Origin: a virus
Direction: 5' to 3' (one strand)
DNA: 54,116 nucleotides
Virus record (IMG/VR): IMGVR_UViG_3300027898_000011
Span: 1-54,116 of that record
Position numbers and translations under genes: made by a program. Below are positions 15,913-23,043 of this stretch, piece after piece (positions within the stretch are counted from its first letter, which is position 1; every line of letters begins with the position of its first letter). The notes below the pieces were generated by a model, which searched no databases, was not told the DNA's origin, and was given only the letters and a program-made list of their open reading frames with translations.

Positions 15913-16081
15913 CCGAGATACGGTGCTAGCTGGTATTTCTTGGGAAAAACCCCTTGTATTTAGCTCTCTTGGTAACCTTATTGAGGCGTTCCCTGAGTTC
16001 GCAACGGCCAAACCGGTTGAAATGCTAGAGCAGGGCGGAAGACCCTGTTTTATCGACATGGGCGTTTTTACCTTCGAGTAA
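15902..16081 (+). CDS. Small hypothetical protein, 59 aa
   Basis: Begins at an ATG inside the end of the polymerase gene and continues without break for 59 codons (MQNDRDTVLAGISW and on, ending GVFTFE). It fills the gap to the next gene exactly, and AGGTATG precedes the start. No family recognised. Confidence 0.55.
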   Translation: MQNDRDTVLAGISWEKPLVFSSLGNLIEAFPEFATAKPVEMLEQGGRPCFIDMGVFTFE

Positions 16082-16094
16082 GTAGGAGAAGAAA

Positions 16095-16397
16095 ATGACA
16101 AAAGACGAAATTATCGACCAGTTTAAGAACAAGACGCACCGGTTCATGGCCGAAAAGTTCTTTGAAGGCGGCCCGTTTTTGATTGAACACGTTTTCGGCA
16201 TGTTTAACCGCACTCCGGGCGTTTACAGCCGCCGGGAGCAGCAGCAGCGTTGCGGCTATCAAATCAGCGCGCTGAACAAGGTTCTCATTCCTCACGGGTT
16301 GCGTATTGTTTCCGGCCACCCAAAGGGCTGTTACACGCTGGCCGAGATTGTTCCTGGCACGTCTGAGGTCAATCCTACAAGTATGAGCGCGGTCTAA
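16095..16397 (+). CDS. Putative winged-helix protein, 100 aa
   Basis: Good GTAGGAGAAG ribosome binding site. Helical start (DEIIDQFKNKTHRFMAEKFF), then a helix-turn-helix-like segment (SRREQQQRCGYQISALNKVL) and a wing-like strand pair (LRIVSGHPKGCYTLAE). The spacing suits a winged helix. Its stop overlaps the next start (TAATG). DNA binding is inferred. Confidence 0.5.
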   Translation: MTKDEIIDQFKNKTHRFMAEKFFEGGPFLIEHVFGMFNRTPGVYSRREQQQRCGYQISALNKVLIPHGLRIVSGHPKGCYTLAEIVPGTSEVNPTSMSAV

Positions 16398-16948
16398 TGG
16401 GGCGTTTTCACGAGAGGCACGAAGACGATTACTACAAGACCCCGCCTTCGTGCACTAGGGCGCTGCTTAACGTCGAAACTTTTTCCAACGTCATTGAAGA
16501 GCCTGCTTGCGGTGACGGTGCTATTTCTGAAGTTTTGCGGGACCGCGGCTATTTTGTTTGGAGCAGCGATCTGGTTGCTCGCGGTTACGGGGCGCAGGCC
16601 GATTTTCTGCAAAAAGACGAACGATTTTGCGATAGTCTTGTAACTAACCCACCGTACGCGTTAGCAGAGCAGTTCCTTCTGCACGCACAAGAGCTTGGTT
16701 ACCACAAGATTGCTCTGCTCCTACGTTTGGCTTGGTTAGAAGGCGAAAAACGCCGAGAAACTATTTTTTCGCGGTTTCCGCCAATCCGGATTCACGTTTT
16801 CAGCGCTCGACAGACTTTGTGGAAAGGCGACGACCCTAACGCCAGGACCACAGGCGGTATGGCAGCCTACGCTTGGTTTGTGTGGGAAAAAGATTTTACC
16901 GGAAAACCAACAATCGACTGGATTTCGCGCGAAGAGAGCGTCACTTAG
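16397..16948 (+). CDS. SAM-dependent DNA methyltransferase-like protein
   Basis: 183 residues. EPACGDGAISEVL is a SAM-binding motif I, SSDLVARGYG supplies the acidic motif II region, and VTNPPYALAEQF contains the NPPY catalytic motif of amino (N6-adenine or N4-cytosine) methyltransferases. The protein is short and lacks an obvious target recognition domain. It may protect phage DNA from restriction or act with a host partner. Sits between the polymerase and primase genes. Confidence 0.75.
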   Translation: MGRFHERHEDDYYKTPPSCTRALLNVETFSNVIEEPACGDGAISEVLRDRGYFVWSSDLVARGYGAQADFLQKDERFCDSLVTNPPYALAEQFLLHAQELGYHKIALLLRLAWLEGEKRRETIFSRFPPIRIHVFSARQTLWKGDDPNARTTGGMAAYAWFVWEKDFTGKPTIDWISREESVT

Positions 16949-17012
16949 CGCTCTTGCGCTTATGTTCAGGCGCACCTAGATATTCAGTCCACTAATAACT
17001 ACCAGGGAAATT

Positions 17013-18995
17013 GTGAGCAAACTACAAGTAGCCCTGGATTTTGCGCGCCGTGGCTACGAGGTTTTTCGCCTCGGAGTTAACAGCAAATACCCGCTCCCGG
17101 GCAGCCACGGCCATCTTGACGCAACCTCCGACGAAACAACAATCCGTAGCTGGTGGACGGGCGCGCTAGGCGAGGCGTTAGACTATAACGTCGGCCTGCG
17201 CATCCCTTCTGGCGTGGTCTTGATTGACCTTGACCAGAAAAAGGGCCGCAATGGCATAGGCGAGTTCTTGGCGCTAGGCGGGGTGCTAGACGGCCTTGTG
17301 GTCCGCACCCCCACGAACGGCTACCACGTATTCGCCACCGGCCCAGACAGCCAAAATACCCAGGGCACGATAGCGCCAGGGGTAGACAGTCGTGGTCAGG
17401 ATGGCTACGGAGTTGCGCCCGGATCGACCATTGACGGCGTGCCTTACGAGATTGTTTCCGACAACCCGCTGTTGCCAGTGCCGGAAGCCATCCTTTCGCG
17501 CTTGCCGCCCCGCCGCATCCGCACAGCGTCTGTCACCACGCACAACGTTGACGATGACTTGCCCGCTAACATTGAGCGGTTCCGTCAAGCTTGTGAGCGC
17601 GCGCCCGGCTCCGTCTCGGGTAGCTGGCACGCGGACACGCTGCGGCTAGTTGCGGAAGCGGTGCGGCTGGCTATCTCATGCGAGACAGCCACCGAAATCA
17701 TGCTTGAAGTCTGGGTGCCGAAAGGGACAGGCTTCTATGAGGATGGGCGCAATGAACGCTGGCCGGGCGATGTATCTGCGTCCTACGATTGGGCTATGCG
17801 CCAGGGCGAGCACGGCATGCACTCTGCCGATGCAGCCTACATAACGTTTAGTGGCATAAATGTCACAGTGCCCGAGGAAGATGTGGCAGAAAAACCACAG
17901 CTTCGGATTATGTATTCGCGCTCTTGGGCCGAGGGTTTGGCTAAGCGCGCCGAGCCGGTCCCCTACTTGATTAAAGGGCTTGTGGGGCCGGGTGACCAGA
18001 TGGCGGTGCTAGGCGGCCCAGGCTGCGGCAAGTCGGTCTTGCTGCCTTACCTAGCCTTCTGCGTAGCCACCGGAACGCCGTTCCTAGAGCGCAAAGTCAA
18101 ACAGGCCCGGGTGCTCTATTTTGCCACCGAAAACGGGGAAGGTTTGGAGCGCCGCTTGCAGGTTTTAGGCGACCGTATGGGCGATCCTGGCGAGTTCTTG
18201 CGTGTGTTTCCGCTGCCTATGAACCTATCGGCTAACAGCGAGGATTGCGAGGCGTTTGCTAACACCCTGAACTATTGGCAGCCCGGGCTTGTTATCATAG
18301 ATACACTGTTCGCGGGTTTTCCTGAGACAGACCTTACAGATCGTGGCGAGTTCGGCATTAACTACGTCGTAAAAGCGTCTAAGGCGTTTACTAACCGGGA
18401 GTCGAGACCGGTGGTTGCCTACGGGCACCATACGCCTAAAAGTGGCGAAGACGCTTATGGCGGCCAGCAGCTACAGGCTATGTTCGACACCACCCTGTTC
18501 GTCAAAGGCAGTTTGAAAGAAGACCGCACCGTAACAGTTCGTAAGAACCGCATGGGGCCAGATGGCGACGATTACACGTTCCGCATAGCATCCGCGCCAG
18601 TATGTGTTGACGAAGAGGGGGACACGATAACAGCGCCCATTATTGAGTGGGTGGAGACACGCAGCGAAGAAGAGCGCTCGCAGGCCGAAAACGACAAGTG
18701 GCTGGCAGAAGTTACAACGGGCGCGCGTAACGTGCTTGATATGCTGCGCCGCTCCACAGAGTTTGAGGTTAAGGAAGGGCGCGGCTGTAGCTTGGCTGAT
18801 CAGCTTGGCGGCGGCCCGAAGGCCCGCATATCTCGTGAGAGCTTGTGCGACGATCTGGTGGCTTTTGGGTTGTTAGAGCCAACCGCGACTCCGGCAGTGC
18901 GCAATCGCGTGGCGGATAAGTTTCTTAGCGATCTTAAGAAACACGGTTTTGTAGACTACGATAGCACGAACGTATGGATTACTCGCCAAAGTTGA
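17013..18995 (+). CDS. Bifunctional primase-polymerase and RecA-like helicase
   Basis: 660 residues, GTG start with AGGGAA. N-terminal primase-polymerase domain (about 1-190): RGYEVFRLGVNSKYPL, the metal-binding IDLD (71-74) and TPTNGYHVFA. Central RepA-like ATPase: Walker A GGPGCGKS near residue 334, LYFATENGEG, Walker B VIIDTLFAG near 427, then GHHTPKSGEDAYGG. The C-terminal 100 residues look like a winged helix (SRESLCDDLVAFGLL). Together these make RNA or DNA primers and unwind the fork, the phage counterpart of DnaG plus DnaB. Transcribed alone after a 64-base gap. Confidence 0.88.
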   Translation: MSKLQVALDFARRGYEVFRLGVNSKYPLPGSHGHLDATSDETTIRSWWTGALGEALDYNVGLRIPSGVVLIDLDQKKGRNGIGEFLALGGVLDGLVVRTPTNGYHVFATGPDSQNTQGTIAPGVDSRGQDGYGVAPGSTIDGVPYEIVSDNPLLPVPEAILSRLPPRRIRTASVTTHNVDDDLPANIERFRQACERAPGSVSGSWHADTLRLVAEAVRLAISCETATEIMLEVWVPKGTGFYEDGRNERWPGDVSASYDWAMRQGEHGMHSADAAYITFSGINVTVPEEDVAEKPQLRIMYSRSWAEGLAKRAEPVPYLIKGLVGPGDQMAVLGGPGCGKSVLLPYLAFCVATGTPFLERKVKQARVLYFATENGEGLERRLQVLGDRMGDPGEFLRVFPLPMNLSANSEDCEAFANTLNYWQPGLVIIDTLFAGFPETDLTDRGEFGINYVVKASKAFTNRESRPVVAYGHHTPKSGEDAYGGQQLQAMFDTTLFVKGSLKEDRTVTVRKNRMGPDGDDYTFRIASAPVCVDEEGDTITAPIIEWVETRSEEERSQAENDKWLAEVTTGARNVLDMLRRSTEFEVKEGRGCSLADQLGGGPKARISRESLCDDLVAFGLLEPTATPAVRNRVADKFLSDLKKHGFVDYDSTNVWITRQS

Positions 18996-19027
18996 AGTAA
19001 GCTGGAATTTATCTTTGGGAGGTTAAT

Positions 19028-19300
19028 ATGACAGCAGCTTCTAACAAGCAAACCATCGCTACCGCTGGCGGAACGCCTATCGTGGCTGAAGTTGGCGGCG
19101 GAGTCGGGCACGACGCAAGCGTAAAAGTTACGTTGTCGTCTAGTGTAACTTTTACTTTGCCTGTAGGGTTCCCGCAGTCCCCGCATCAGACTGGCGCTGA
19201 AGTCGCCAAAAAGACCAGTGTTTTTGGCAGCGGAACGGTCTTATCCGAGTATACGACTTCGGCGGCTGCTTTGGTTGCTGCTGGCAAGGCGCATTACTAA
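19028..19300 (+). CDS. Hypothetical protein, 90 aa, last early gene
   Basis: GGGAGG ribosome binding site. Composition differs from the other early genes: rich in Ala, Thr, Val and Gly with alternating strand pattern (ASVKVTLSSSVTFTLPVGF), similar in style to phage virion decoration proteins. It lies on the early strand right before the bidirectional terminator. A virion component made from the early strand would be unusual. No family assigned. Confidence 0.6.
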   Translation: MTAASNKQTIATAGGTPIVAEVGGGVGHDASVKVTLSSSVTFTLPVGFPQSPHQTGAEVAKKTSVFGSGTVLSEYTTSAAALVAAGKAHY

Positions 19301-19305
19301 AAGAA

Positions 19306-19335
19306 AAGCCCGTATCTTGCAATACGGGCTTTTTT
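19306..19335. terminator. Bidirectional terminator between converging strands
   Basis: AAGCCCGTAT (19306-19315) pairs with ATACGGGCTT (19322-19331) around a six-base loop. On the plus strand it is followed by a run of T (TTTTTTC), and on the minus strand by TTTTC and TTTT. It ends rightward early and leftward late transcription at their meeting point. Confidence 0.9.
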
Positions 19336-19372
19336 CGGCCTGAATACTCAGACCCCGGCGACTTACCGCATT

Positions 19373-19564
19373 TTAGGAATTTTGGAGCGCCTGATGTGCC
19401 GCGTCCAGCGCTGCGTCAATGGCGGCTTGCTGAGCGGCAGTCGGAGCGGTTCCGCTGTTAAAAGCAGCAATCTCCATCTTCGCGGCGTTGATGATTGAAA
19501 CGGCAACAGGGATACCCTGTTCGATAAGCTGTAGAACGGTCAGCGCAAGAGTAATCTGGGGCAT
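19373..19564 (-). CDS. Small hydrophobic protein, 63 aa, end of late strand
   Basis: Last gene of the late strand, with AAGGAA upstream of the ATG. The first 30 residues are hydrophobic (PQITLALTVLQLIEQGIPVA), the rest an alanine-rich helix. Its place after endolysin, a membrane protein and a lipoprotein suggests a lysis-related or virion accessory role, but no family is identified. Confidence 0.6.
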   Translation of the reverse strand: MPQITLALTVLQLIEQGIPVAVSIINAAKMEIAAFNSGTAPTAAQQAAIDAALDAAHQALQNS

Positions 19565-19576
19565 GTTATACGTTCC

Positions 19577-19960
19577 TTAGTTCGTGGTGGCGGGCTGAGC
19601 AGCCGGAAGCACCGGGATAGTCGAGCTCAGCGCTGAAACGGCCGTAAGCGCCTGAGTCGCGGTTGCGGTGCCCGCTTCTGCGGCTTTAACCTGCGCGTAG
19701 GCGATCTGGTCAGCGTTCTTGATCTTCTGCTTAACATAGGCGTCGGCGCATACCGCGACCGTCTTGGGCGTCGTGCATACCGGCAGGCTTGTGTAGAGAG
19801 TTGCGGTTTGCTCAGCGGCGGTCAGGGCTACTTCAGCCGCGTCCACCGTGTTCATAGCGGTTGCGGTAACCGTTGTTAGCGGGCTGGTGCCGGTGGGGTT
19901 CTGGCAGCCGGTAAGGCACGTCAGAAACGCAGCGGTTAGAATGGTTGCAGAGATTTTCAT
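19577..19960 (-). CDS. Lipoprotein, possible outer-membrane spanin
   Basis: 127 residues with a clear lipoprotein signal: positive N-terminus, hydrophobic core AAFLTCLTGC and lipobox LTGC with acceptor Cys19. The mature part is rich in Ala and Thr, with a disulfide-capable pair (VCTT and VCADAY). Being next to the endolysin, it could be the outer-membrane spanin, but it is longer than most, and a matching inner-membrane partner with a periplasmic coiled coil is not obvious. Good AAAAGGA ribosome binding site. Confidence 0.65.
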   Translation of the reverse strand: MKISATILTAAFLTCLTGCQNPTGTSPLTTVTATAMNTVDAAEVALTAAEQTATLYTSLPVCTTPKTVAVCADAYVKQKIKNADQIAYAQVKAAEAGTATATQALTAVSALSSTIPVLPAAQPATTN

Positions 19961-19961
19961 G

Positions 19962-20282
19962 TTACTGTCCTTTTACCGGAAAAGACGCAGCGATGCCGGT
20001 AATTGTGGGTTGAAGCGCAGGGGAAGCGTGCGCTACCCCCATCTTGTATGCCTCGATGACTTTTTCAATGTCTGAGGCTGCGGTAACAGTGTTGTTAACA
20101 ACGGCGTTTGCGTTGGTGTTTTGCGGAAACAAAATCAAAAACACACCCATCAGCGCAGCGATAAACGCCGAGTGAGGATCAAGTTTGCCGTCTGCAAAAG
20201 CCGCGATAGTTCCGCTTAACAGCGCCGCGCCTTGGCCGGTGGTTGAACTGCGCAACCAGCCCATAAGATCGATAGAGGCCAT
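19962..20282 (-). CDS. Single-TM membrane protein, holin candidate
   Basis: 106 residues from the ATG at 20282, chosen for its CAGGAG ribosome binding site; an earlier ATG at 20303 lies inside the endolysin gene. One strong membrane segment (HSAFIAALMGVFLILFP, about residues 36-53), preceded by a weaker hydrophobic stretch. It is located immediately after the endolysin gene, where phages often place the holin. One-TM holins exist, but the long, polar C-terminus is not typical, so the holin role is tentative. Confidence 0.6.
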   Translation of the reverse strand: MASIDLMGWLRSSTTGQGAALLSGTIAAFADGKLDPHSAFIAALMGVFLILFPQNTNANAVVNNTVTAASDIEKVIEAYKMGVAHASPALQPTITGIAASFPVKGQ

Positions 20283-20283
20283 G

Positions 20284-20796
20284 TTACACTCCTGCGGCTG
20301 CAAGGGCGGCTTCTTTGCGCAACTGAGTGCGGCTCAACCAGCCCCGGCCAAAAATTGGAAAGTTCGAGAGAGATTTATAATACGCAACTTGAGAATCTGC
20401 AAGCTGTAGGATAGTTTCTATGGTCGGAGACGCCAAGGCAGCGTGGATTGTCATGTTACCTATCTCGCCGTCAGGGTTCGTTCCGACAACGGATTGCAGC
20501 ACCTTGGCCGACCGAGAACATCCGGCGTTAACACCAAAATCGAACACCATGAGGTCTACGCCGTGCGGCAAGCTATCGCAGTCCAGGCGGTCCCAATACG
20601 TTGTCTGGTAGATCGCTTGCACTGTGTCGGGCGATACGTTTTGAATATCTTCGACGGTGCAGGGGCGTTTCAGATACGTTTGCAAAGTGTCCAGCGTGAT
20701 GCCGAAATTTGTCGCCCCACCGGGATCGTGCGGGTTGTTAACAAAACCGCCTTCGGCTTTAAGCGTGAACGCCAGACAATCGGTAAACCTAGACAT
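20284..20796 (-). CDS. Endolysin, GH108 N-acetylmuramidase
   Basis: 170 residues. N-terminal EGGFVNNPHDPGGATNFGIT (from Glu15) is the signature of glycoside hydrolase family 108 with its catalytic glutamate. A C-terminal region with DFGVNAGCSRSAKVLQ matches the peptidoglycan-binding half of this fold. It degrades the glycan strands for release of progeny. No signal peptide or signal-anchor is visible, so it needs a holin. Its start lies only 15 bases after a terminator, with AAGGGG as ribosome binding site. Confidence 0.9.
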   Translation of the reverse strand: MSRFTDCLAFTLKAEGGFVNNPHDPGGATNFGITLDTLQTYLKRPCTVEDIQNVSPDTVQAIYQTTYWDRLDCDSLPHGVDLMVFDFGVNAGCSRSAKVLQSVVGTNPDGEIGNMTIHAALASPTIETILQLADSQVAYYKSLSNFPIFGRGWLSRTQLRKEAALAAAGV

Positions 20797-20810
20797 GCTG
20801 CGCCCCTTAG

Positions 20811-20838
20811 AAAAAACCCCGCCCCTTTCGGAGCGGGG
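20811..20838 (-). terminator. Terminator just upstream of the endolysin gene
   Basis: Read on the minus strand, CCCCGCTCC pairs with GGGGCGGGG (one G-T pair) around a GAAA tetraloop, followed by six T residues. The stop of the upstream gene (20850) and the endolysin start (20796) flank it closely, so endolysin transcripts must read through this terminator. Confidence 0.88.
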
Positions 20839-20849
20839 TAGTATACTAC

Positions 20850-21197
20850 TTACTTGAAGGAAAACCCGGCGGGGTCGAACACCACCGTCTCCGTGGGCAG
20901 CGGCTGCCAGGTAACGGCAACGTCCTGCTCGTCCACCCCGTTGACCGAACCGCTCACTAGATAGGTGCCGGTGGCGTTCGGGCTAGACACAGTGAACGGC
21001 TGCGGCCAGATGTTCGTGCCCGGGTTGGGGCCGGTCGGAGCCGGACCAGCGGTAACCACCGCGCCCGGGGCGTTAGTCGTGATAGACAGGATAGACGGGT
21101 TGAACGAAGCGCCCCCTGGCACCGTAACCAGCATCGTGCCGTAGAGCGTCTGGCCAATAAAACCAGAAGGCGTAGCAGTATTAACAGGAATGGTCAT
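20850..21197 (-). CDS. Hypothetical Ig-like small protein
   Basis: 115 residues, rich in Pro, Thr, Val and Gly, with an alternating strand pattern (TLYGTMLVTVPGG, SILSITTNAPGAVV, GTYLVSGSVNG, DVAVTWQPLP) suggesting a single immunoglobulin-like sandwich. Such small domains often decorate virions. The late-strand location supports a virion role. Family not recognised. Confidence 0.6.
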   Translation of the reverse strand: MTIPVNTATPSGFIGQTLYGTMLVTVPGGASFNPSILSITTNAPGAVVTAGPAPTGPNPGTNIWPQPFTVSSPNATGTYLVSGSVNGVDEQDVAVTWQPLPTETVVFDPAGFSFK

Positions 21198-21277
21198 TTA
21201 ATTCTCCGTGGGTTTACCGCTTCCGGCGGCCCGCATTTTCTACCACACTAGGGGTAGCAGCTTCAAGCAATGGACGT

Positions 21278-21883
21278 TTATTTAGTCCTTAGTTCCTCGT
21301 AGGCTTCTAGGAATTTAGCCTCGGCATACTCAGGCAGCCAGGGCTCTACTAGTTCCAAAGGAAGCGGCTCGGGCCACTCAGGAGCAAGCCACCAAGGCGT
21401 AGAGCCGTCAAACAAAACGCGCGCCTCGGTCACCAAAAGCACGTTGTCGATTTGTTTCACTGCCGGTGGCAGTGGGTGGGTCAGTCCGAACTGCTCGGAC
21501 GCGGCGGCCATAATCAACTCTTCCATTTCATAGTAGCCTGGAAGAAACTGCTTGGCTGGGCGCGCAATGTCCTGAACGTAAGCCTCGGAACAATCGTGCA
21601 TTAGCGCATCAAAACGCATCTGCCGTTCAATCTGGGAACCGCTGTAATCAAAAAACACATCCGTAACGTAACGGGAGCAAAGCACGGAATGCTGGGCTAC
21701 CGAATAGCGGTAGCGTCCTTGTCCGGCAAATCGGTTAGCAGAAGCAAGGCCCGCCGCAATGTCGTAAATGTCAAAGTCGCCTGGGCGCGGATCAGCCGCC
21801 CAGAACTTGCGTCCGCTCTGCATAAGCATCCAGTCGCAAGGCTTTCCATAGCTGCCTTTAAGGCGGCTGCGTCTTTCTGTCAT
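21278..21883 (-). CDS. HD-domain phosphohydrolase, YfbR-like
   Basis: 201 residues. His65 (YSVAQHSVLCS), the His96-Asp97 doublet in DALMHDCSEAYVQDIARP and a later Asp in VKQIDNVLLVTEA form the HD metal site. The arrangement is that of the YfbR/HD hydrolase type, which dephosphorylates nucleoside monophosphates; phage members are thought to adjust nucleotide pools. It sits in the late strand beside DUF6378 and a metallophosphoesterase rather than with early replication genes. Confidence 0.8.
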   Translation of the reverse strand: MTERRSRLKGSYGKPCDWMLMQSGRKFWAADPRPGDFDIYDIAAGLASANRFAGQGRYRYSVAQHSVLCSRYVTDVFFDYSGSQIERQMRFDALMHDCSEAYVQDIARPAKQFLPGYYEMEELIMAAASEQFGLTHPLPPAVKQIDNVLLVTEARVLFDGSTPWWLAPEWPEPLPLELVEPWLPEYAEAKFLEAYEELRTK

Positions 21884-21884
21884 A

Positions 21885-22145
21885 TTAGTTATTTCTCCAC
21901 TTTAAGGCCATAGCAAGCCATATAACGTTGCTGGTGACGATCACCAACCCACCGGTAAAGCTCGCCCATTGGCCTAGGCTTGGGTAGTAGTAAAGGTTCC
22001 AGAACCCCCAGGTGGTAAACAGACCCGCCGACCACAAGCTAACGCCGCGAACTTTTCGATCTTTGTAGACCTGAAAACAGTTGCGGAGGGCACTAGCGCC
22101 CCCCGCAAACTCAAACAAGCCGTTAACTACGTCATTAGCTGTCAT
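21885..22145 (-). CDS. Three-helix membrane protein, SemiSWEET/PQ-loop-like
   Basis: 86 residues with three probable membrane helices: an N-terminal one (VVNGLFEFAGGASALRNC), VRGVSLWSAGLFTTWGFWN, and a last one (FTGGLVIVTSNVIWLAMAL). The VRGVSLWS loop and the triple-helix size recall the PQ-loop/SemiSWEET half-transporter fold. I know similar small membrane proteins from other phages without an assigned role. Transport function is inference. Confidence 0.65.
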   Translation of the reverse strand: MTANDVVNGLFEFAGGASALRNCFQVYKDRKVRGVSLWSAGLFTTWGFWNLYYYPSLGQWASFTGGLVIVTSNVIWLAMALKWRNN

Positions 22146-22215
22146 CGCGGTCCCACAGCACCCAATAGAGAAACAAAGCAGCCATGCAAGTTGCCAAATA
22201 GAGTGGGTAAGGCAT
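22135..22215 (-). CDS. 26-aa membrane peptide
   Basis: Too short for routine annotation, but it starts at ATG 22215 with GGAGG seven bases upstream. It encodes MPYPLYLATCMAALFLYWVL followed by WDRDDS, a single hydrophobic helix with an acidic tail. The stop lies inside the next gene's start (overlap of 11 bases), so it is translationally coupled. Phage micro-peptides of this type can modulate membrane proteins; no specific role is known. Confidence 0.5.
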   Translation of the reverse strand: MPYPLYLATCMAALFLYWVLWDRDDS

Positions 22216-22216
22216 G

Positions 22217-22699
22217 TTAAGTGCCTCCGCTTCCGCCGCCTGGACCAGCGGCAGTCCCTCTTCGGGTGTCCGCCATCATAAGCACACCGTAGTTGGCCAT
22301 ATCGACAAAGTTATCGTCATGACCTTTGTTGCCGGTGGCGTAACGGGCCATTTTGGTAGCAATGTTCGAGAAGCAATGGTACTGCGTCTCGGTCATGCCG
22401 TCCGGCAGCTTGACGCCCAGGGCGGTCATAATCTGCGTAAAGACCCGCGAATTGTCCGCAATGTCCGCATAATTCTTGCCGCGCTCAACCAGCACTTCGC
22501 GCATATCGGCCAGTGCTTTGTCAAGATAGGTAAAAAGCGCTTCTCGTTCCATTTTGGCCTTAAAGGTATTTCCTACGCGCAATCCAGGCGAAACGCAATC
22601 AATTAACGGCTCTGTCATGATAAATGTTGGTTGCTTACAATTCAAACAAACTCCTTCTATATTAGAATAAGTAAAACCGCAATTTGTGCATCGTCTCAT
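22217..22699 (-). CDS. DUF6378 protein with N-terminal zinc ribbon
   Basis: 160 residues from the ATG at 22699, which has AGAGG upstream; the longer frame to 22771 overlaps the previous gene. N-terminus MRRCTNCGFTYSNIEGVCLN with a second CxxC is a zinc ribbon. The C-terminal 90 residues (VLVERGKNYADIADNSRVF, then IATKMARYATGN and DDNFVDMANYG) match the DUF6378 pattern, a helical domain common in phages that resembles all-alpha nucleotide pyrophosphohydrolases. The fusion with a zinc ribbon is less usual. Confidence 0.7.
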   Translation of the reverse strand: MRRCTNCGFTYSNIEGVCLNCKQPTFIMTEPLIDCVSPGLRVGNTFKAKMEREALFTYLDKALADMREVLVERGKNYADIADNSRVFTQIMTALGVKLPDGMTETQYHCFSNIATKMARYATGNKGHDDNFVDMANYGVLMMADTRRGTAAGPGGGSGGT

Positions 22700-22701
22700 G
22701 T

Positions 22702-23043
22702 TTACCTCTTTTTCATGCTGGTTGTATCTTTGCCCGTTCGGGCGTATTGATCGCTTCCGTCTTCTAGGCAATCAGCAAACCCCATTGCCCAACCAAGAAA
22801 CGCGATGCTTCCGACCGGATACGGGTTGCCTTTGCCGTGGAAAGGAAACTGGCCTTCTAAATAACCCTGATAGTAGGGCTCGGTGGGTTTCTTTCGGACG
22901 GTAAACTTTCTCACGCCGAAAACCCTTTCAAACTGCGAGTTTACTGTTTCCAAGACACCCAATTTGTTGTCTCGGCGGTAACCGGAGTGCTGACTTTGAC
23001 GGGCATTGTAAACGTAATGCCGTGAACCGGATGGGTCAGCCAC
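22702..23043 (-). CDS. Small Rmf/CrpP-like protein
   Basis: Up to 113 residues; the true start is uncertain because the frame overlaps the metallophosphoesterase gene by 103 bases, and a TTG start near 22965 would remove most of that overlap. The core YYQGYLEGQFPFHGKGNPYP followed by a W-x-x-GF helix is the layout of ribosome modulation factor and CrpP-like proteins (GY-x-x-G ... CPY/NPY ... W-x-x-G). Two other late genes here share parts of this pattern. Ribosome binding or host-modulating function is inference. Confidence 0.5.
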   Translation of the reverse strand: MADPSGSRHYVYNARQSQHSGYRRDNKLGVLETVNSQFERVFGVRKFTVRKKPTEPYYQGYLEGQFPFHGKGNPYPVGSIAFLGWAMGFADCLEDGSDQYARTGKDTTSMKKR

